Assembly: GCA_023525975.1 (NCBI GenBank)
Contig: CM042042.1
Coordinates: 4,781,501 to 4,845,500 of the forward strand
Source of the DNA: Smallanthus sonchifolius
Taxonomy: Eukaryota; Streptophyta; Magnoliopsida; Asterales; Asteraceae
DNA length: 64,000 nt
Reading direction: 5' to 3'
Shown piece after piece: positions 30,955 to 44,048 of the stretch. Under the pieces are notes generated by a model. It worked only from the letters and a program-made list of their open reading frames with translations. It was not told the DNA's origin and searched no databases. The position numbers and the translations under genes are program-made. The stretch's first letter is position 1; every line of letters starts with the position of its first letter.

Positions 30955-33900
30955 TTATTCTGCTACTGCTTCTGTTGGTGATGAAGCTAGAACCAGCTTT
31001 AGAATCAACCCAACGATTATCCCAATCAGTCCAGCAGCTATTGCGAGTTTTATCGAGAATCCAGAACTCTTGTTTTGGTTCCTTTTCTTTAGCGTATCCT
31101 ACAATATATCGGAATGTAAGGTGTTCATAAGAGCTGAAACCGACATAACCAGCCAAACTAAAGCAAGTTGTTTGAGATTTATACGATTCGGTTGTCGATT
31201 TAAAGGGCCCGGCCGATGGTTTAGAAGTTGGAATTGATCGTGCAAGCCTAACATGCCGTTTAACCTTTTTTATTTATTTATTTCAAATTTTTGAAAATAT
31301 GCAATTATGCATGTTTATATATTCACGAACCATCTTTATCATTTCAAAATACAAACTAACGATTTTGAAAAATAATAAATAAGAAATCAGTTCAAATCTT
31401 CAAACCGCTAAAACTGGCCAGTCGAGCCTACCCACGCAATCCAGCCTGGTTGGTTTGTCGTTTCCCGAGACCATACTTAGCGGTTTGGCCATAAGTTTTT
31501 GTCACAACCGGACCATAAACACCCTTAATAACTTGTTTGACATTTAAAAATTAGTTCAAATGTAGACTCGTTTTTTAGGAAGAAGTAAATGTACCAGTTC
31601 CTGTTGCAGCTGGGTTGTTTCTTTCACAGCTGAATCCCTAGCGGCTTTTGCAGTCTGAACTGCTTGATTCTGTATTTAAAGAAAGATCGGGAATAAGCAT
31701 AATCTGGTCTCTGTATGCTACAGATGTAAAAACTATTTACATGATCCAACTCTTAGATCAGGATAACTTTCTCATGAATTACTATTTCAATGATGCATAT
31801 AGAGAAAATGGTTTTATAAGGATGATGAGACATTTGTCATTAAGAGTTGTTTGTGATTTATTTTAAACATTGACAGCATATCAAATATATGTGTGTGTGA
31901 GATATATAGTGCTTGTATAATATAGTGGGAGAGGAAAAAAGAAGGTAGTTATGTGGGTTACATATCCGCCTTATGTATCATACTTAAAGCAATAGATACA
32001 AATCTTTATATGTGGTTCTCGCAATTCTCTACTTAAAATTGGTTTTGTATTGGACAGCCCTCTATATGTGTGTGTGTGTGTGTAATTTTATATATACACA
32101 GAAATAACAATCATACTTTGCAAAATTTGAAGTCAGCAAAGATATAGTTAGATAAAATGAACATTAAAATGGGAAAATAATTATTAATCAACTCACAGAG
32201 CTTGGGTCAGAATTTTGTTTGAGATTATCATCTGAATTTCCTTGAGCGGTGCGTGCAATATAAACAACCTTAAGCTTGCATTCCTCTAATTGCTTACCAG
32301 GTTCCTTGCTAAACTGGATGCAACAAGTATAACTCTCATCTGTTATTAATCATTTCAATGAATAGAATACACTCCAAAAAAATATTCTTACAGTATTTTG
32401 TGGAAGAGCTTCACTATCAGCATCTGCGGGGACCGGGGTACTTTGTAAAAGAAATTTATCTCTGCATTGCATATCTGGAGGGTACTCAAGTTGAGCTTGA
32501 AGGGTAACTAAATGTACATCAATAAGTTGAAGTTAGAAATATGTAGTTACAGAATCAAACATGATGGGTTTAGATTTTGGATCAATAATTGAACACTTTC
32601 GATTATTAACTTCAGATAACGAATTGGTATCTTAATTGTTTAATTGCAGTTCTTACTCAATAAGTTGACAGTCAATCCCACTTCTCACTCATTATTTACC
32701 TCTTATGATACATGAACCCCGAGGCTGTATAACACCGGTATTTGGCCGGACAAAGTATTTCTTGGGCGAAGTAGTTTTCACCTTTCATAAAACAAAAAAA
32801 GGTACAAAAATCATGTGGGTGAAATCACTGTGTGAACTAAAAATTATATTACACCTAAATATTAAGTGTGAACATGAAGAAGAAAAAATTAGAACATAAA
32901 CCTAGGAACCAGAAAGTAATATGCTTTGGAAGAATTTCTAATTTGGGGTGAAAAGCATACCTTAAAGGCAACATTCTTGTCTGTGGTGTTAGAAATTTTT
33001 AAATCACAGAGGCTTGGTTTCTCCAGTTCAACTGTTAAAATATGAAGCACATAAAGAAGTTTAATCAATGAGTAACAATACTGTTTGCTTAAACTTTAGC
33101 ATGTTAGTTCTGTTGGTAGGAATGAACATAAACAGCAATGCTTCGTTCTAACTGATGGCTAAACAGGTTGTTAAGCATGTAAGTTAAAGCCATGCCATGA
33201 AAGATTCAGATATTGCAGATAAGTCGGTAAAAACAAGGAACTTAACATGTTTACTTTGCTACCAACCAAATAGTATATGACCAGTTAAGCATCCTCCCAC
33301 CTCAAACATGCATTACTTTGGTCTTGTGTCATGCATTCAACTTAAAAGTGCAATTAAAAGTTATTGCATAAGACCCTATTACTGTAACTACCTTATCATA
33401 TACTGCTATTAGTGGATATTAACTATTCTCTATACACGACACAAGTATATCCTCTCGTCCTTCCCTTTAAAACCTTCACCTATGGATAAGAGAGCATTAC
33501 TTGAGTGACGATCATAAAAAAATGCCATGATGTAATTTTCACCACCCATAATAGTAGGCTGCTATATAGACACCACCCCCAAAAGTGTACACCAGACCGC
33601 CTATCACATCATATGGGCCTTATACGGGCCATATGACATGGCTTTGTCAGTGATCACATCAGTCATTTCAATGTTAAACAATCACGTCCTACGGGACCTG
33701 GTGAACACCATCTCATACAGACCGTATGATCATTTTCATAATATCATACGCAACATGAAAGCATCACAACATCTCAACATAATATCCTCTAGATTCAGAG
33801 AAGATGTCATCATTATACCTAACCTCCTAATTCATATTCCTTTGCATACATTTTAAAAAAACTCATCCATTAGATGCAGGTCTCCAAATGATTCAATCTA

Positions 33901-34190
33901 AGGCGATGATATTCCACTCATCCTCTCCTACACTACACAAATTTCATCAAAAATAGTAATCATTAATCGCAGAATCCCAAAGCAACAACAATTCAACTAA
34001 GCTGCAGATTCAACAAATCACCTCTAAATTATCTTAAGATTGAAATTTTCAGGCAACTAGCTCAAATAGAAAACATTAACCAAGGAGCATCATTAACATC
34101 TAATTCTGTATATCCAAAATTATGCTTACATGGAAACCTGAGCTCTTCAGGATCGACCGAGACTAATTTGTTACCGCCACCGCTAGCCAT
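30955..34190 (-). CDS. VAP27: VAP27-type vesicle-associated membrane protein (MSP domain)
   Basis: There are seven minus-strand exons: 34130-34190, 32961-33031, 32700-32781, 32392-32507, 32197-32313, 31595-31669 and 30955-31098. They join in frame to 221 residues. The major-sperm-protein domain fills about residues 13-140 (VDPEELRFPFELEKPSLCDL, SNTTDKNVAFKVKTTSPKKY, RPNTGVIQPRGSC), followed by a short coiled coil (AKAARDSAVKETTQLQQELD) and a C-terminal membrane anchor (LAIAAGLIGIIVGLILKLVL). This order is that of plant VAP27/PVA proteins, which are tail-anchored in the ER, bind FFAT-type motifs and tether the ER to the plasma membrane, cytoskeleton and endosomes. The conserved K-x-T-x-P-K-x-Y-x-V-R-P-N segment is intact. 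Intron 1 (1.1 kb) carries a palindrome-bearing insertion, and intron 6 has a GGGCCCGGCC-type repeat. Confidence 0.95.
33545..33860. repeat. Palindrome-bearing repeat in VAP27 intron 1
   Basis: It begins GTAGGCTGCTATATAGACAC, then CACC, akin to 16508 in BI-1. It contains CATATGGGCCTTATACGGGC, TCATACAGACCGTATGA and CCTACGGGA-type dyads. It is likely the same small transposon family; boundaries are approximate. Confidence 0.5.
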
Positions 34191-35014
34191 TGGTGATAAG
34201 ATCGACGATTAAATAACGATAAAAATTAATGTAAATATGTAATCTATCATCCGTCGAATTAAAACGGAGGCTGCGAATATGAATCACCACAACCTGTCAT
34301 GAAATGAAGATTGCTAACAAACGTGCCCTAGATCCGAGAAAGAAAACGAATTGAAATATTTACTCTCGTCGAATTAGCTGTTATGATGGCGAAATAAAGC
34401 GATAATTGAGGATCAAATTGCGGATTGAATTTGGTACGAACATGTGGCATGGTGATTGGTGGTGATGGAAAACACACTGCACAGCCGTCGGAATCGGAAT
34501 CGGAATCTCTCATCCGGTGTGACGTTCAGGACATCGGAAGGTACGAAACGAAGGCAGTAATTTACAGGAATAGTCCATAAACTATGTACTTGTATCTGTA
34601 TGCTCCTTGACTTGAAGTTTTATGCAATCTTGGTCCCTATAGTTTATCTTTTTTAGGAAAATCAGTCAAATGACCATTTTGACCGCCCTAATCATCAAAA
34701 TCGTATTATGACCGGTAATATCCGGATAGTCCATGTGATTTGACTAAAGTAACAAGATTGAGTATTAAGTTTGAAAACTTATACGTCCGAGTTTTATGGT
34801 TTCATTTTTATAAGAATAATGGGTACTAATACAAAAGGTTGTAAAAAAACTAACGGAAAATACAATCACGTGCCAAGAACGTGAGAGTAATTTCGTCATT
34901 ACCCAAAAGTATAGAATATTATATGTGTGTGTGTTTTTTTTTTTCCTTTCTTATCCACTTTTCTCATTTGTTTCTTCTAGCCTTCGATTAAACACACATC
35001 AGCTTCAATCAACA

Positions 35015-35101
35015 ATGGTGGTTTGTTATTGTGGAAGATTAGTAGTAATCAAGACTTTCTGGACTAACACTGGATACAGGTTCTATTGTTGCCCGCAAAA
35101 G
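35015..35101 (+). pseudogene. Orphan first exon of a GRF-type zinc-finger protein
   Basis: The ATG at 35015 starts MVVCYCGRLVVIKTFWTNTG, then a YRFYCCP motif. The C-x-C-G ... C-C-P spacing matches the small GRF zinc finger (a single-stranded nucleic-acid binding fold also found in APE2 and TOP3A). A good donor (AAAG|GTAATTG) follows. No exon supplying the rest of the domain or a C-terminal coiled coil was recognised downstream, so this is probably a gene fragment. A nearby CTTTTCTCATTTGTTTCTTC stretch could be a leader. Confidence 0.45.
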
Positions 35102-37206
35102 GTAATTGTTCTAAACCTTTAACTGTGCTTCTTCTCTGTTGACATAAATATTCCATAAAAATTCAAAAAATAAAAATAAAAAATCAGCCATTAAGGTGGT
35201 TGATCCTCCCATGTGTTCTTGGTAGTATCTGATTAGCAAGTCATGAAAAACTTGAACCTGATGTGAAAATTTGAAATAATTTAGGACTAGGACTCGGTAT
35301 GAGATTAGTCACAATTTTTTTATGAGGTTTTGAACGGGTATGGTAGTAGTTGATATCCGCCTGATTTCTCAAATTTACCTGCATCAAAATTGAATACATA
35401 AATATATTTTATGATCTTAATAAAATATAATAAATTCGTATGTTAGACATGTTTAGAAACTTAAAATTGTTAAAAATATAGAAAAGTTGAAAGTGTTGGT
35501 GGGTATTTAATATTTTAAACCGGTATTTTAGTTTAGTTTAAGATCAAGTTTCGGTTAATGAATACAACAACAAATATTTTCCACCATACGAGATCATAAA
35601 ACGGGTATACCCACTAACCCAACAGGTAACGAGTATACATATTGAACGGATACCATTGGCCCTGGGAGGGGCAAGGTGGGCGACCGCCCAAGGGCCACTA
35701 TTTAAGGGGTTTGAAATTTTTTAATTTTTTTATATATATAAAAAATTATACATGAGTTAGTGATTATATATTATAGGGGCCCATTTCGTTTACTTGTCTT
35801 GGACCCACAAGTTTTCGGGGATTCTCGAGGACGGCCTTGATAGATACGAGGCCCAAATGCCCATAGGACCCTGTTGCTTCACCGGTGTTGATTGATGTTA
35901 TGAGCAGGTTGCATATGTAATATAAGGGTGGAAGGGGTGGAATACGGGTTCACCTTCGGCTTCAATGGGGTTCACGGGAACATCGATGCCAACCACTCGG
36001 GTAGCGGCAGGTAGTGTTTTCGGGTTGTAGAAGCCTGCCAAGCTATAGACCGTTCAAGTGTAGCCATCGGGGAGAGCGTGAATACGGATGAGGGTCAATC
36101 ATGGGTCAATTTACAAAAAAAGTTAAGGTAATTTAGAGTAAATATGACGTGACATGACATGACATGACATAATTTAACGTGTTTTTATTAGCTAATCTTT
36201 AAGGTACTTTAGAATGAAAATCACGTTGAATCATGCCAATGTTTCTAGAACATGATCAGTCACTCCACGTGTTTAGATGGATGTTACGTGGAACGTGCTC
36301 TATTTATTTTAGTCAACAAACATATTTACGTATTTTAATATCTTTCAACCACATATTTATAAAAAGGTTTTCGTTTCACCATTAAATTTAGAGAAAAACA
36401 AAAAAATAACTATTTTTTCATATATTTTATATTCATAACGTTCACGTTCAACAACATTTTACCTACACACAGCAACGAAATGGACAAATATTTCCCGAAA
36501 TCATTTGATTAAACACGCATCATAAATGTATTTAAATTTATAAATCAGACGTCAAAATACGTGAAAAAAAAGTAAAAACTCGTAAAGTTTTCTAGCATAT
36601 ATATAAAAAAGTAAAGAATTTGTTAATTTTCTACGTTTCACATTTTAAATCATAAACTCTAAACCTTTAACTAGATACATAAAATAATTGCTGTGTTTAA
36701 TAACTTTTTTAACAGCTAAATAATCACTTATATTAAATCAAAAAGCAAGCTAACAAGATGCTAGAATACACGATATCGATAAAATTAGAAAAAAACGATA
36801 TTAAACCATAGGGACCAATCAAGATTCTCACACATTCCTCTATTCTTTAGGAAGGTATACCTTTACGACATCCTTATCGTGAGGGCCTTCATGCCGTGAC
36901 CAACATTAAAAAAAACTTAATTTACTTCATGTCGTTTAAAAAAAAAAAAGGAAGTAACATAGCAATGCGAAATACGCGTGTCAAAATTGTTCCAATTTAA
37001 TAATTTAATAAATTTAATAAATAAATAAATACGTCACCCCCACCTTACCTACATTCTTTAAAAGCCTGCTATATTCTATTTCAGATTTACAACTTCAACC
37101 GATCGTCAATTCTAACCGTTTTCTCCGGCGATTAATTCCGTTTTCCCGTCGCCGACTACATCTCCGCCTATCTCTGATTTAATCGATCTCAACTCTACAC
37201 GCCGAG
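35102..37206. other. Intergenic region upstream of RAB1
   Basis: No gene is seen. A diverged copy of the 19229-19632 repeat lies at about 35654-35840 (GGGGCAAGGTGGGCGACC ... GGATTCTCGAGGACGGCC). A short GACAT run lies at 36149-36170. The last 150 bases, with CT-rich leader sequence, are the presumed RAB1 promoter and 5' UTR. Confidence 0.5.
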
Positions 37207-40200
37207 ATGAATCCTGAATAGTATGCTCTTCTACTCAAACTGCATATACTCGAATTGTTAACTCAATTTCGCAATTTTGATTTATATCTCATTGATTCAG
37301 CTAGATCTGTGTTTGTTTGATTGGTTAAGATGCTCAATTTTGCTTTGATTTACTTGTTTTCTTTTAATTTTCTTTGATGATGATCTAGGTTTTTATTGTT
37401 GTCTTAAATTTTGGGATTTTGTAGATCCAATCACGTCGGTTTTCATACGATATAGGTTTGTTGAATGGTTGAAATTGATTTTTCTAATTATATAATCTAG
37501 GTCACGTTGATTTGATTTGTTCTGAATTATGTGCGAGCTTGAAGCTATTCTTTTGTTAGTTAAAGCTTTGATATCAAACTGACGTATATAGACTTGAATG
37601 GATTCTAACCTTGAATGGATTGATGCCTGTGTGACTGGTTGATTATAAGGGAGATTCATTTTCAGGTTCATATGTTTTTAAATGGTCCAGTTGGATTTTT
37701 AGTTTGAAGTTTATGTGATGGTTTTGGAGTTTTAGATTTATCTTCAAGATGTAAAATTGATGATAGTTGTAGTTGCCTTTCTTCTCTGTTAATGGTGAAA
37801 TTGAAGTGAGATTCAGATTTAGTATTTTAATAGGTTGCAGGAGGGTTATGGCAGATGGTGGATAACTCTTCTTTTCTACAAAGTAATTTTGAATGTTATG
37901 AATTGAATTCTAGTGCTTGGAATACTTGGGTGTCCATGAAACATTGGCTACATATATTAATGTGTTATTGTGCTTTCGTGAATATTTGAGAGATTTATAA
38001 GTAGCAATTGTGTCAGGTTGCCAGGTTTGGTGGGTTGAAATTGATGATTGATGAACCCGAAAATGACCCATATATTTATTCGTGCAAAAAATTTTGGTCT
38101 AAACCAAACACACTTAAGCCATGTGACTCGAACACGACCTGCGCAACGTTCAAACAGATTGGTGGGTTGTAATGAGTTGTAATAAAGTTGTAAACAGGTC
38201 GTTGGGTTGAACTTACAAATTGTTTATTTTTATTATAAGTTTAATCAGGTCAACATGGCCTGTTTATTAAACGACCCAGACAAGTCAACCCCAATGACTT
38301 TTTTGTTAGACTGTTCAACCCAAAACCTAGTTATTTTTGTGTTGGGTTCATGTTTTGGGTCGTGCCATGAATTGTCGCCCGTAAATTATATTATTATAAG
38401 ATGAATGATAGCAATAAACATTGTGTTTATGCTATTTTGTTTCATTGAATTAGTTTCTGGCTTGTCAAAATTAATAGTTTCATTGCTCTTGTAGCGACTA
38501 TCTGTTCAAGCTATTACTCATTGGAGATTCAGGAGTAGGAAAATCATGTCTCCTGTTGCGTTTTGCTGTAAGTTCTTTTAATTTATTTTCTCTGATGGTT
38601 GATCAGTCTGTTTCTTATACTTATACATGTATTCACTGGTTTAAAAGCCATGTTATTTATTTCACCATTAAAATGTGAAGTGAATTCACACATAGGTTCT
38701 CATAATGCATAGATCAGCATGCCATCTGATGAATTGATAGTTAAGTCATCAACAAAATTTATGTTGTCTGGTTAAACTCTATAATAAATTCTGGTAGTTC
38801 CAATTTTTGGTATTTGGCATTCTTGCTTAAAGAATGAGTTTGCATGTATGTTTGTGACTGGAGTTTGAAACAAACTAAAAAATATATTCCAAGAAGAATT
38901 TAGACATTTACATAAAAATTTAAAAACAAGGCAATTTCTGGTTTTTACCATAAATATAGTCAGATGTGCATGCTTTAATTGTATCGTTTATTTATGTGTT
39001 TTTTTACTCCTATAAAGTTCCTGGGCAATCTGGTAACAGTCGTTTTACTTTTTTTAACTGCAGGATGATTCCTACTTGGAAAGTTACATTAGCACCATCG
39101 GGGTTGACTTTGTAAGCATTCTTAGTGAGCTTTTAGTTTGTCTTAATTACTATTTAAGATAATCATCTTTTTTACTAGTGTTGATATCTATTTTGTAGAA
39201 AATTCGCACCGTGGAACAAGATGGCAAAACAATTAAGCTTCAAATTGTAAGCTTCTAACTCTAATCTTTGTAGAAAATTCAACACCATGTTTGTGTACTG
39301 CATTATTCATTAAAAGTTTCATAGACCTTCTAGACTTGTAGTCAGCATGCTGCATTTTGTTTTCTGTGCTAATTGTTCTTGTGCATACAGTGGGATACAG
39401 CTGGGCAAGAACGATTCAGGACTATCACTAGCAGCTACTATCGAGGAGCTCATGGCATTATTGTAAATATTTCATTCTCATATTCTTTTCATCATTTTTG
39501 TATGAAGAATAGGGGAAATGGGAATTAATTTTTCTTTCGTGCAGGTTGTTTATGATGTGACAGATCAAGAGAGTTTCAACAATGTGAAACAGTGGTTGAG
39601 TGAAATCGATCGTTATGCTAATGAGAATGTAAACAAGCTTCTTGTTGGAAACAAATGTGATTTGACATCTCAGAAAGTTGTGTCCTATGAAACAGGAAAG
39701 GTAATAATGTAATAAGTCAATTATTATCACAGCAAGTTAGACTAATAATGGAAATAGTAAGAGTATACATGGCAGTCATGATTCATTCATCTATATATGG
39801 TTTTGGGTAAAAAAATTGAATTACAACGGGTCAATTTGGGTCGACTCAAATTAAACGACGGGTCAAAATGGGCCACTCTTATAACGCTCTTACTTGAGAG
39901 TTGTTTTGGTGTGCAGGCATTTGCTGATGAGATTGGGATTCCGTTTCTAGAAACAAGTGCCAAGAATTCCACAAATGTTGAAGAAGCATTTATGGCTATG
40001 ACTGCTGAAATAAAAAACAGGTACTTGTTGATTAAGCATAACCATGTTGTTAAACCATCTTTAAGGAAAATTTACCCATGACCTAGTCATCTAGTGGTAT
40101 GGGGCTTCCCCCGCTAGTTTAAACCTTCAAAACGGACCCGCGCTCACCCGCTAGTTTATTCTTAAAGTGGCATATGATAAAAAATTTAAAACAAATTTGT

Positions 40201-40309
40201 TGTATAATCCAGGATGGTGAGCCAGCCGGCAATGAATAATGCTAGACCACCAACTGTCCAAATCCGAGGTCAACCGGTCAACCAAAAGTCGGGCTGCTGC
40301 TCTTCTTGA
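37207..40309 (+). CDS. RABD2: RAB1/RABD-type small GTPase
   Basis: Eight exons: 37207-37220, 38495-38567, 39064-39111, 39199-39246, 39391-39462, 39545-39700, 39917-40020 and 40213-40309. They join in frame to 203 residues, the normal length. All nucleotide-binding motifs are intact: GDSGVGKS (P loop), the effector loop STIGVDFKIRTV typical of RAB1, WDTAGQE, NKCD and ETSAK. The C-terminus GCCSS supplies two cysteines for geranylgeranylation. RAB1/RABD proteins cycle between GDP and GTP forms and drive ER-to-Golgi vesicle tethering. The first coding exon is only 14 bases, and intron 1 exceeds 1.2 kb with a GGGTTG/CAACCC-rich repeat near 38020-38390. Subgroup (D1 or D2) is judged from overall similarity and is less certain than the family. 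Confidence 0.95.
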
Positions 40310-41539
40310 AGAGGGTAAGCATTTGGGTGGTCAATGTGTCTAAGATATTCCTTTTTTGTTCTATTGATCACCAACAGTTACCATTTGTTTGAAAACCAAA
40401 CTTTCATTCGTTTCCTTATAAAACTGAATTCTAGGTACCCTTTTGTACAAAGTAGGATTAAGATTGTTGAATGTGTATCATGTTATACTGTTTTGCAATT
40501 AGCATCCTCTTGCGAGTTTGTAATTTGGCATAAGTTTATGTTATTTTTCCCCTTAGATTTTATTGTCATTCCAAGTGTGTTTAAGGATAATACATGTTTA
40601 TAATCTCTGTTTGGCTCTTGCTGCATTGCATTCTAGTATATTTTTTTTAACAGCGACTGTTAGTGCTAATCCAATAGGACCAGAATTCGAACCTAAGACT
40701 TTTCTTATAGGGAGTAAGGCACTTACCACAACACTGGCCCGTCCACAAATACATTGTACCCTTTGGTTTTACTTTTGTATCATCATTCGTCTTATTGAAA
40801 ACCAATGTTTTGCAATTAGATCGTCAAACAAGACGATCCTTTTCGTCCGCAAGAAAGTTGATGGCGTAACCTAAAACGTCCCGTGTAAATCATTTTTAGA
40901 TTAATAAGCAAAAACCTTATAAGACACTTGACACTCAAGGATGGGAACTGCACTTTTAAAACGCATTTTTGAACCACTTCGTATTATCCCACCCAATTTG
41001 TTTTTACATCAACCCATGAAACGTATCTAGTAAATAAAAATAATCAATTACTAGACGTGGGAATTGTATTTTGCTACATAGACAAAGTACATGCATATAG
41101 GTTAACTGAATTGTAATCAACAATCCCATAACTAGGTATAACTTCTTGGTTTACATAAAAGTATATAACTGAATTGTAATCGAGATGTTACTTTTAGGCA
41201 AACTTGTGGACCACCGGTGTAGTTTTTTCAAAATTAGGGATCATATTTGCAGTTTGTGTAAACCAACATGGATCATCGTGTAATCAACTCTAATATAAGA
41301 TTGATTCTTGCCCTTATAGATGTCAAATTAATGTCTTCCCATCAATCTGTAGTACCCGGGAGGTGGTTCCTCATTACGCCTGCAAAAGGGTAACAATTTG
41401 TCATACATTATTAGCCTATATCTAATCAAAATTTGTTGTAAATGACATGTTATGTGGAAAAAGGATACATGTCACTTACAATAAAACTAAATGTTTGCAC
41501 ATACTTACATGCGTGCGTACGTATCTACATACGTACACA
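40310..41539. other. Intergenic region downstream of RAB1
   Basis: The RAB1 3' UTR presumably runs into the first few hundred bases. At about 40640-40745, read on the minus strand, a tRNA-like block shows an A-box-like GTTGTGGTAAGTGCC, a B-box GGTTCGAATTC and a 3' GTTAAAAAAAA tail, a probable SINE. No other feature is supported. Confidence 0.45.
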
Positions 41540-41820
41540 CAGAGGCGGATCCAACTAGTAAATAGGGAGCCCACCGTCCGGTCCAAAATAATAGTGGGTT
41601 TTAATAGGCCAATGAACTTCTCAATGTTACTAATGAATATGTAATCGAGCGTTTCTGAAAGATGAAAACACGTAGAGGACAATTGTAATCAAGGTATTTT
41701 ATATTGTGTTTAAATATTTGATGAACTATATTATTTTATTGTCATTTCATTTTTTTCTCCGTTCCTTTTTTACCCACCCGTATTCTGCCCTCCTACAAAA
41801 AATTTATGTATCCGCCACTG
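41540..41820. mobile_element. Non-autonomous hAT MITE (281 bp)
   Basis: The ends CAGAGGCGGAT and ATCCGCCACTG form an imperfect inverted repeat. They are flanked by a perfect 8-bp target duplication CGTACACA (41532-41539 and 41821-41828). There is no coding capacity. It lies just past, or inside, the 3' end of the neighbouring PHD/GNAT gene. Confidence 0.85.
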
Positions 41821-41864
41821 CGTACACACGCACAATATGTGTGCATAGGGAATTAAGAGATAAC

Positions 41865-43960
41865 CTGGTATAGTCTTCTGCATTCTTAGACAATCATGAA
41901 ACATAAGTGTGTTCAATTTCATGATTTCTTTCTTCATATCCTCCATCAAAAGATTAAAACCATATTTCTCATTCCAAACCCTAATAGTTTCGGATGATGA
42001 AGGGATAACCATACTTCTAACTCCAAAATCTTGAAGGTCCTGCAAATTTTTTCATATAACATAACCAAACCATCATGTTTTTCGATCTCGGTATCGAGAA
42101 ACCACAAAAGGGTATTGTAATCTTAAACATAAACTTACAGATTCAATCCCATTCAATAGTTTGCCACACATTCCTTTGTTTCTATGTGGTTCAGCAGTTG
42201 CTATAAATGGTATCTCTGCTAGATTAGTCCCATGAACCCTAAACACATATAAAAAAGTGTCAAGATAATGAATACACATTTGTTTACGACAATGCTAGGT
42301 TATGACTCATTTGTTAAAAAATGGGTTGATCCGGGTAAAAAAACATTTGCTTTATGCGTCACTTTGAGTCACTTAAATTATACAACTGGTCAATTTAGGT
42401 CACTTAAATAGTTAAATTAACAAACAATCTATAAGTTATACCTGATTGATGCCACCGCAATAATTTCATCACCCTTTTCAAGTATGCCAGTAAAAAAGCC
42501 ACGAAAATTAATCCGTTGGTAATGTGACCTACAATTTACAAAAGTGTTCACCAAGATTATGATCAAATCATGAAAGTTGTTTACAGATTTGGTTTTTGAT
42601 CACCACTTACTCACCCACAATTGTACACCACATTTTGAATCATGTTGATCCTAGTGTGTCGATCCTTTATAGGCTCGAAACACGCGGTCAGTATTCCAAA
42701 TGCAACCACAAGCTTGCTGTAACACTCGAGCTTTTTGGATGCCCGAACCTCATACGAACCATATTCTTGATCAAATTTGTGTAGCAAAGTCCATGATAAC
42801 CCACCTTCTAGCTCCCGTTTCACTCCGATTTTACTTTCCAACTTTTCGTGAACCTTTCGACAACTTTTATCACAAAAAGCTCTAGGGAAACGATTGATGT
42901 CAATCGTTAAAGACTCGTTTGAGCACTTTACGTGGTCTGTATTCACAAAAATAGTTTATTCTTATTTTTGTAAATAAAACTACCATAAATGTATAATACA
43001 AAACCAATTCTAAGTAAACAACTGTGAGAACTGAGAACATCTGTACATACTGTTTTAATTATAATATATAAAGCGGTTATGTAAACATTTATCCCACTCT
43101 CTTTCTTTCTTTCTTTAAATCAGTAAAACACTATGTACAAGTATATTATATAGTCCTCACAATTCTCTAATCAAAACTGGTTCTGTATTAAATGCGTCAA
43201 TATACCAAATATATAAAAAGTTATTATGAAAATGGCATACATTGTTTTTCACATAAAGAGCAAGTGAGACAAGAAGAATCCCTTTTGGTAATAGGCATTC
43301 CACACAATTTACAAGCACAATAAGCGCAATAATATGGCTCATTAGGCACCACCTACAACATTAAAGTATTCAAATGTTAATAATTAGTTATATATATAAA
43401 TAACAAAATAGATACAATTTATTTACCTTCATATCTAGGCATTTCACATGAAATGTTGAATTACATTGTTCACAACAAATCAAATTCCCTCCATCGGCAC
43501 ATAGAATACACACATCATCGTAAACATCGTCATCAAATCCTTTTGTGGTGATATGTTTGATCGTGTGGTGTTCAGGTTCATCTCGATTTCGCAAAGCTAA
43601 TCGCATGCATTGTGAAAGTGGAGTAACGTTACCATCGCCTTGGATTCCATAAACTCCAATTGCATCATATGGATCGTCACAAACATTGCCTCCCGAGTGT
43701 ATTTGGAAATGATGAATAGTGAATATGTATTGACAACAAGTACAAAAAATCCCATTCCGCTCTAGTTTACCTTTCTTGAGACTGGTAAGTCTGGTTGGAC
43801 CGATATAGTAGATAGTTGCACTTTCTGGGACTTTTTGTGAATCGATGAGCCATGATAGAATAGTGCCAAAATTTTGCCTCTCATTGGTGTTGCGGGTCTC
43901 ATGCCTCTTGGTTCTACGCGTGCTAATTCTTTTGTGACTTTGATGACCTCGTTCCTCCAT
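41865..43960 (-). CDS. PHD-finger/GNAT chromatin protein (IDM1-like), 3' end uncertain
   Basis: Six minus-strand exons are supported: 43427-43960, 43241-43352, 42615-42936, 42442-42528, 42139-42238 and 41865-42039. Joins are in frame. The domain order is a TPL-binding/Jas-like segment (FGTILSWLIDSQKVPESATI), a PHD finger split between exons 1 and 2 (CILCADGGNLICCEQCNSTF...C, then YYCAYCACKLC), a second cysteine-rich zinc segment (CLTCSLCEKQYHVKC), and a GNAT acetyltransferase fold with the acetyl-CoA loop HRNKGMCGKLL. The same order is found in IDM1/ROS4, a histone H3 acetyltransferase that helps active DNA demethylation. After TIP a donor (CCAG|GTTATC) may lead to a further exon I cannot find; reading through instead stops at 41770. 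Upstream, an ATG at 44048 opens an overlapping different frame. The function is inferred from domain order. Confidence 0.8.
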
Positions 43961-44048
43961 GTCTCCTTTCTAAATGATCATCAAGTTTTGGTTTTCCATT
44001 TGATGTTCCTCTCTTAAAAGCTCCTTTCGTGCTCGTATTTCTACTCAT

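Noticed and set aside
34328..34513. 61-codon minus ORF upstream of VAP27
   Set aside because: It lies in the presumed 5' leader and promoter, with no recognised domain and no link to the VAP27 start.
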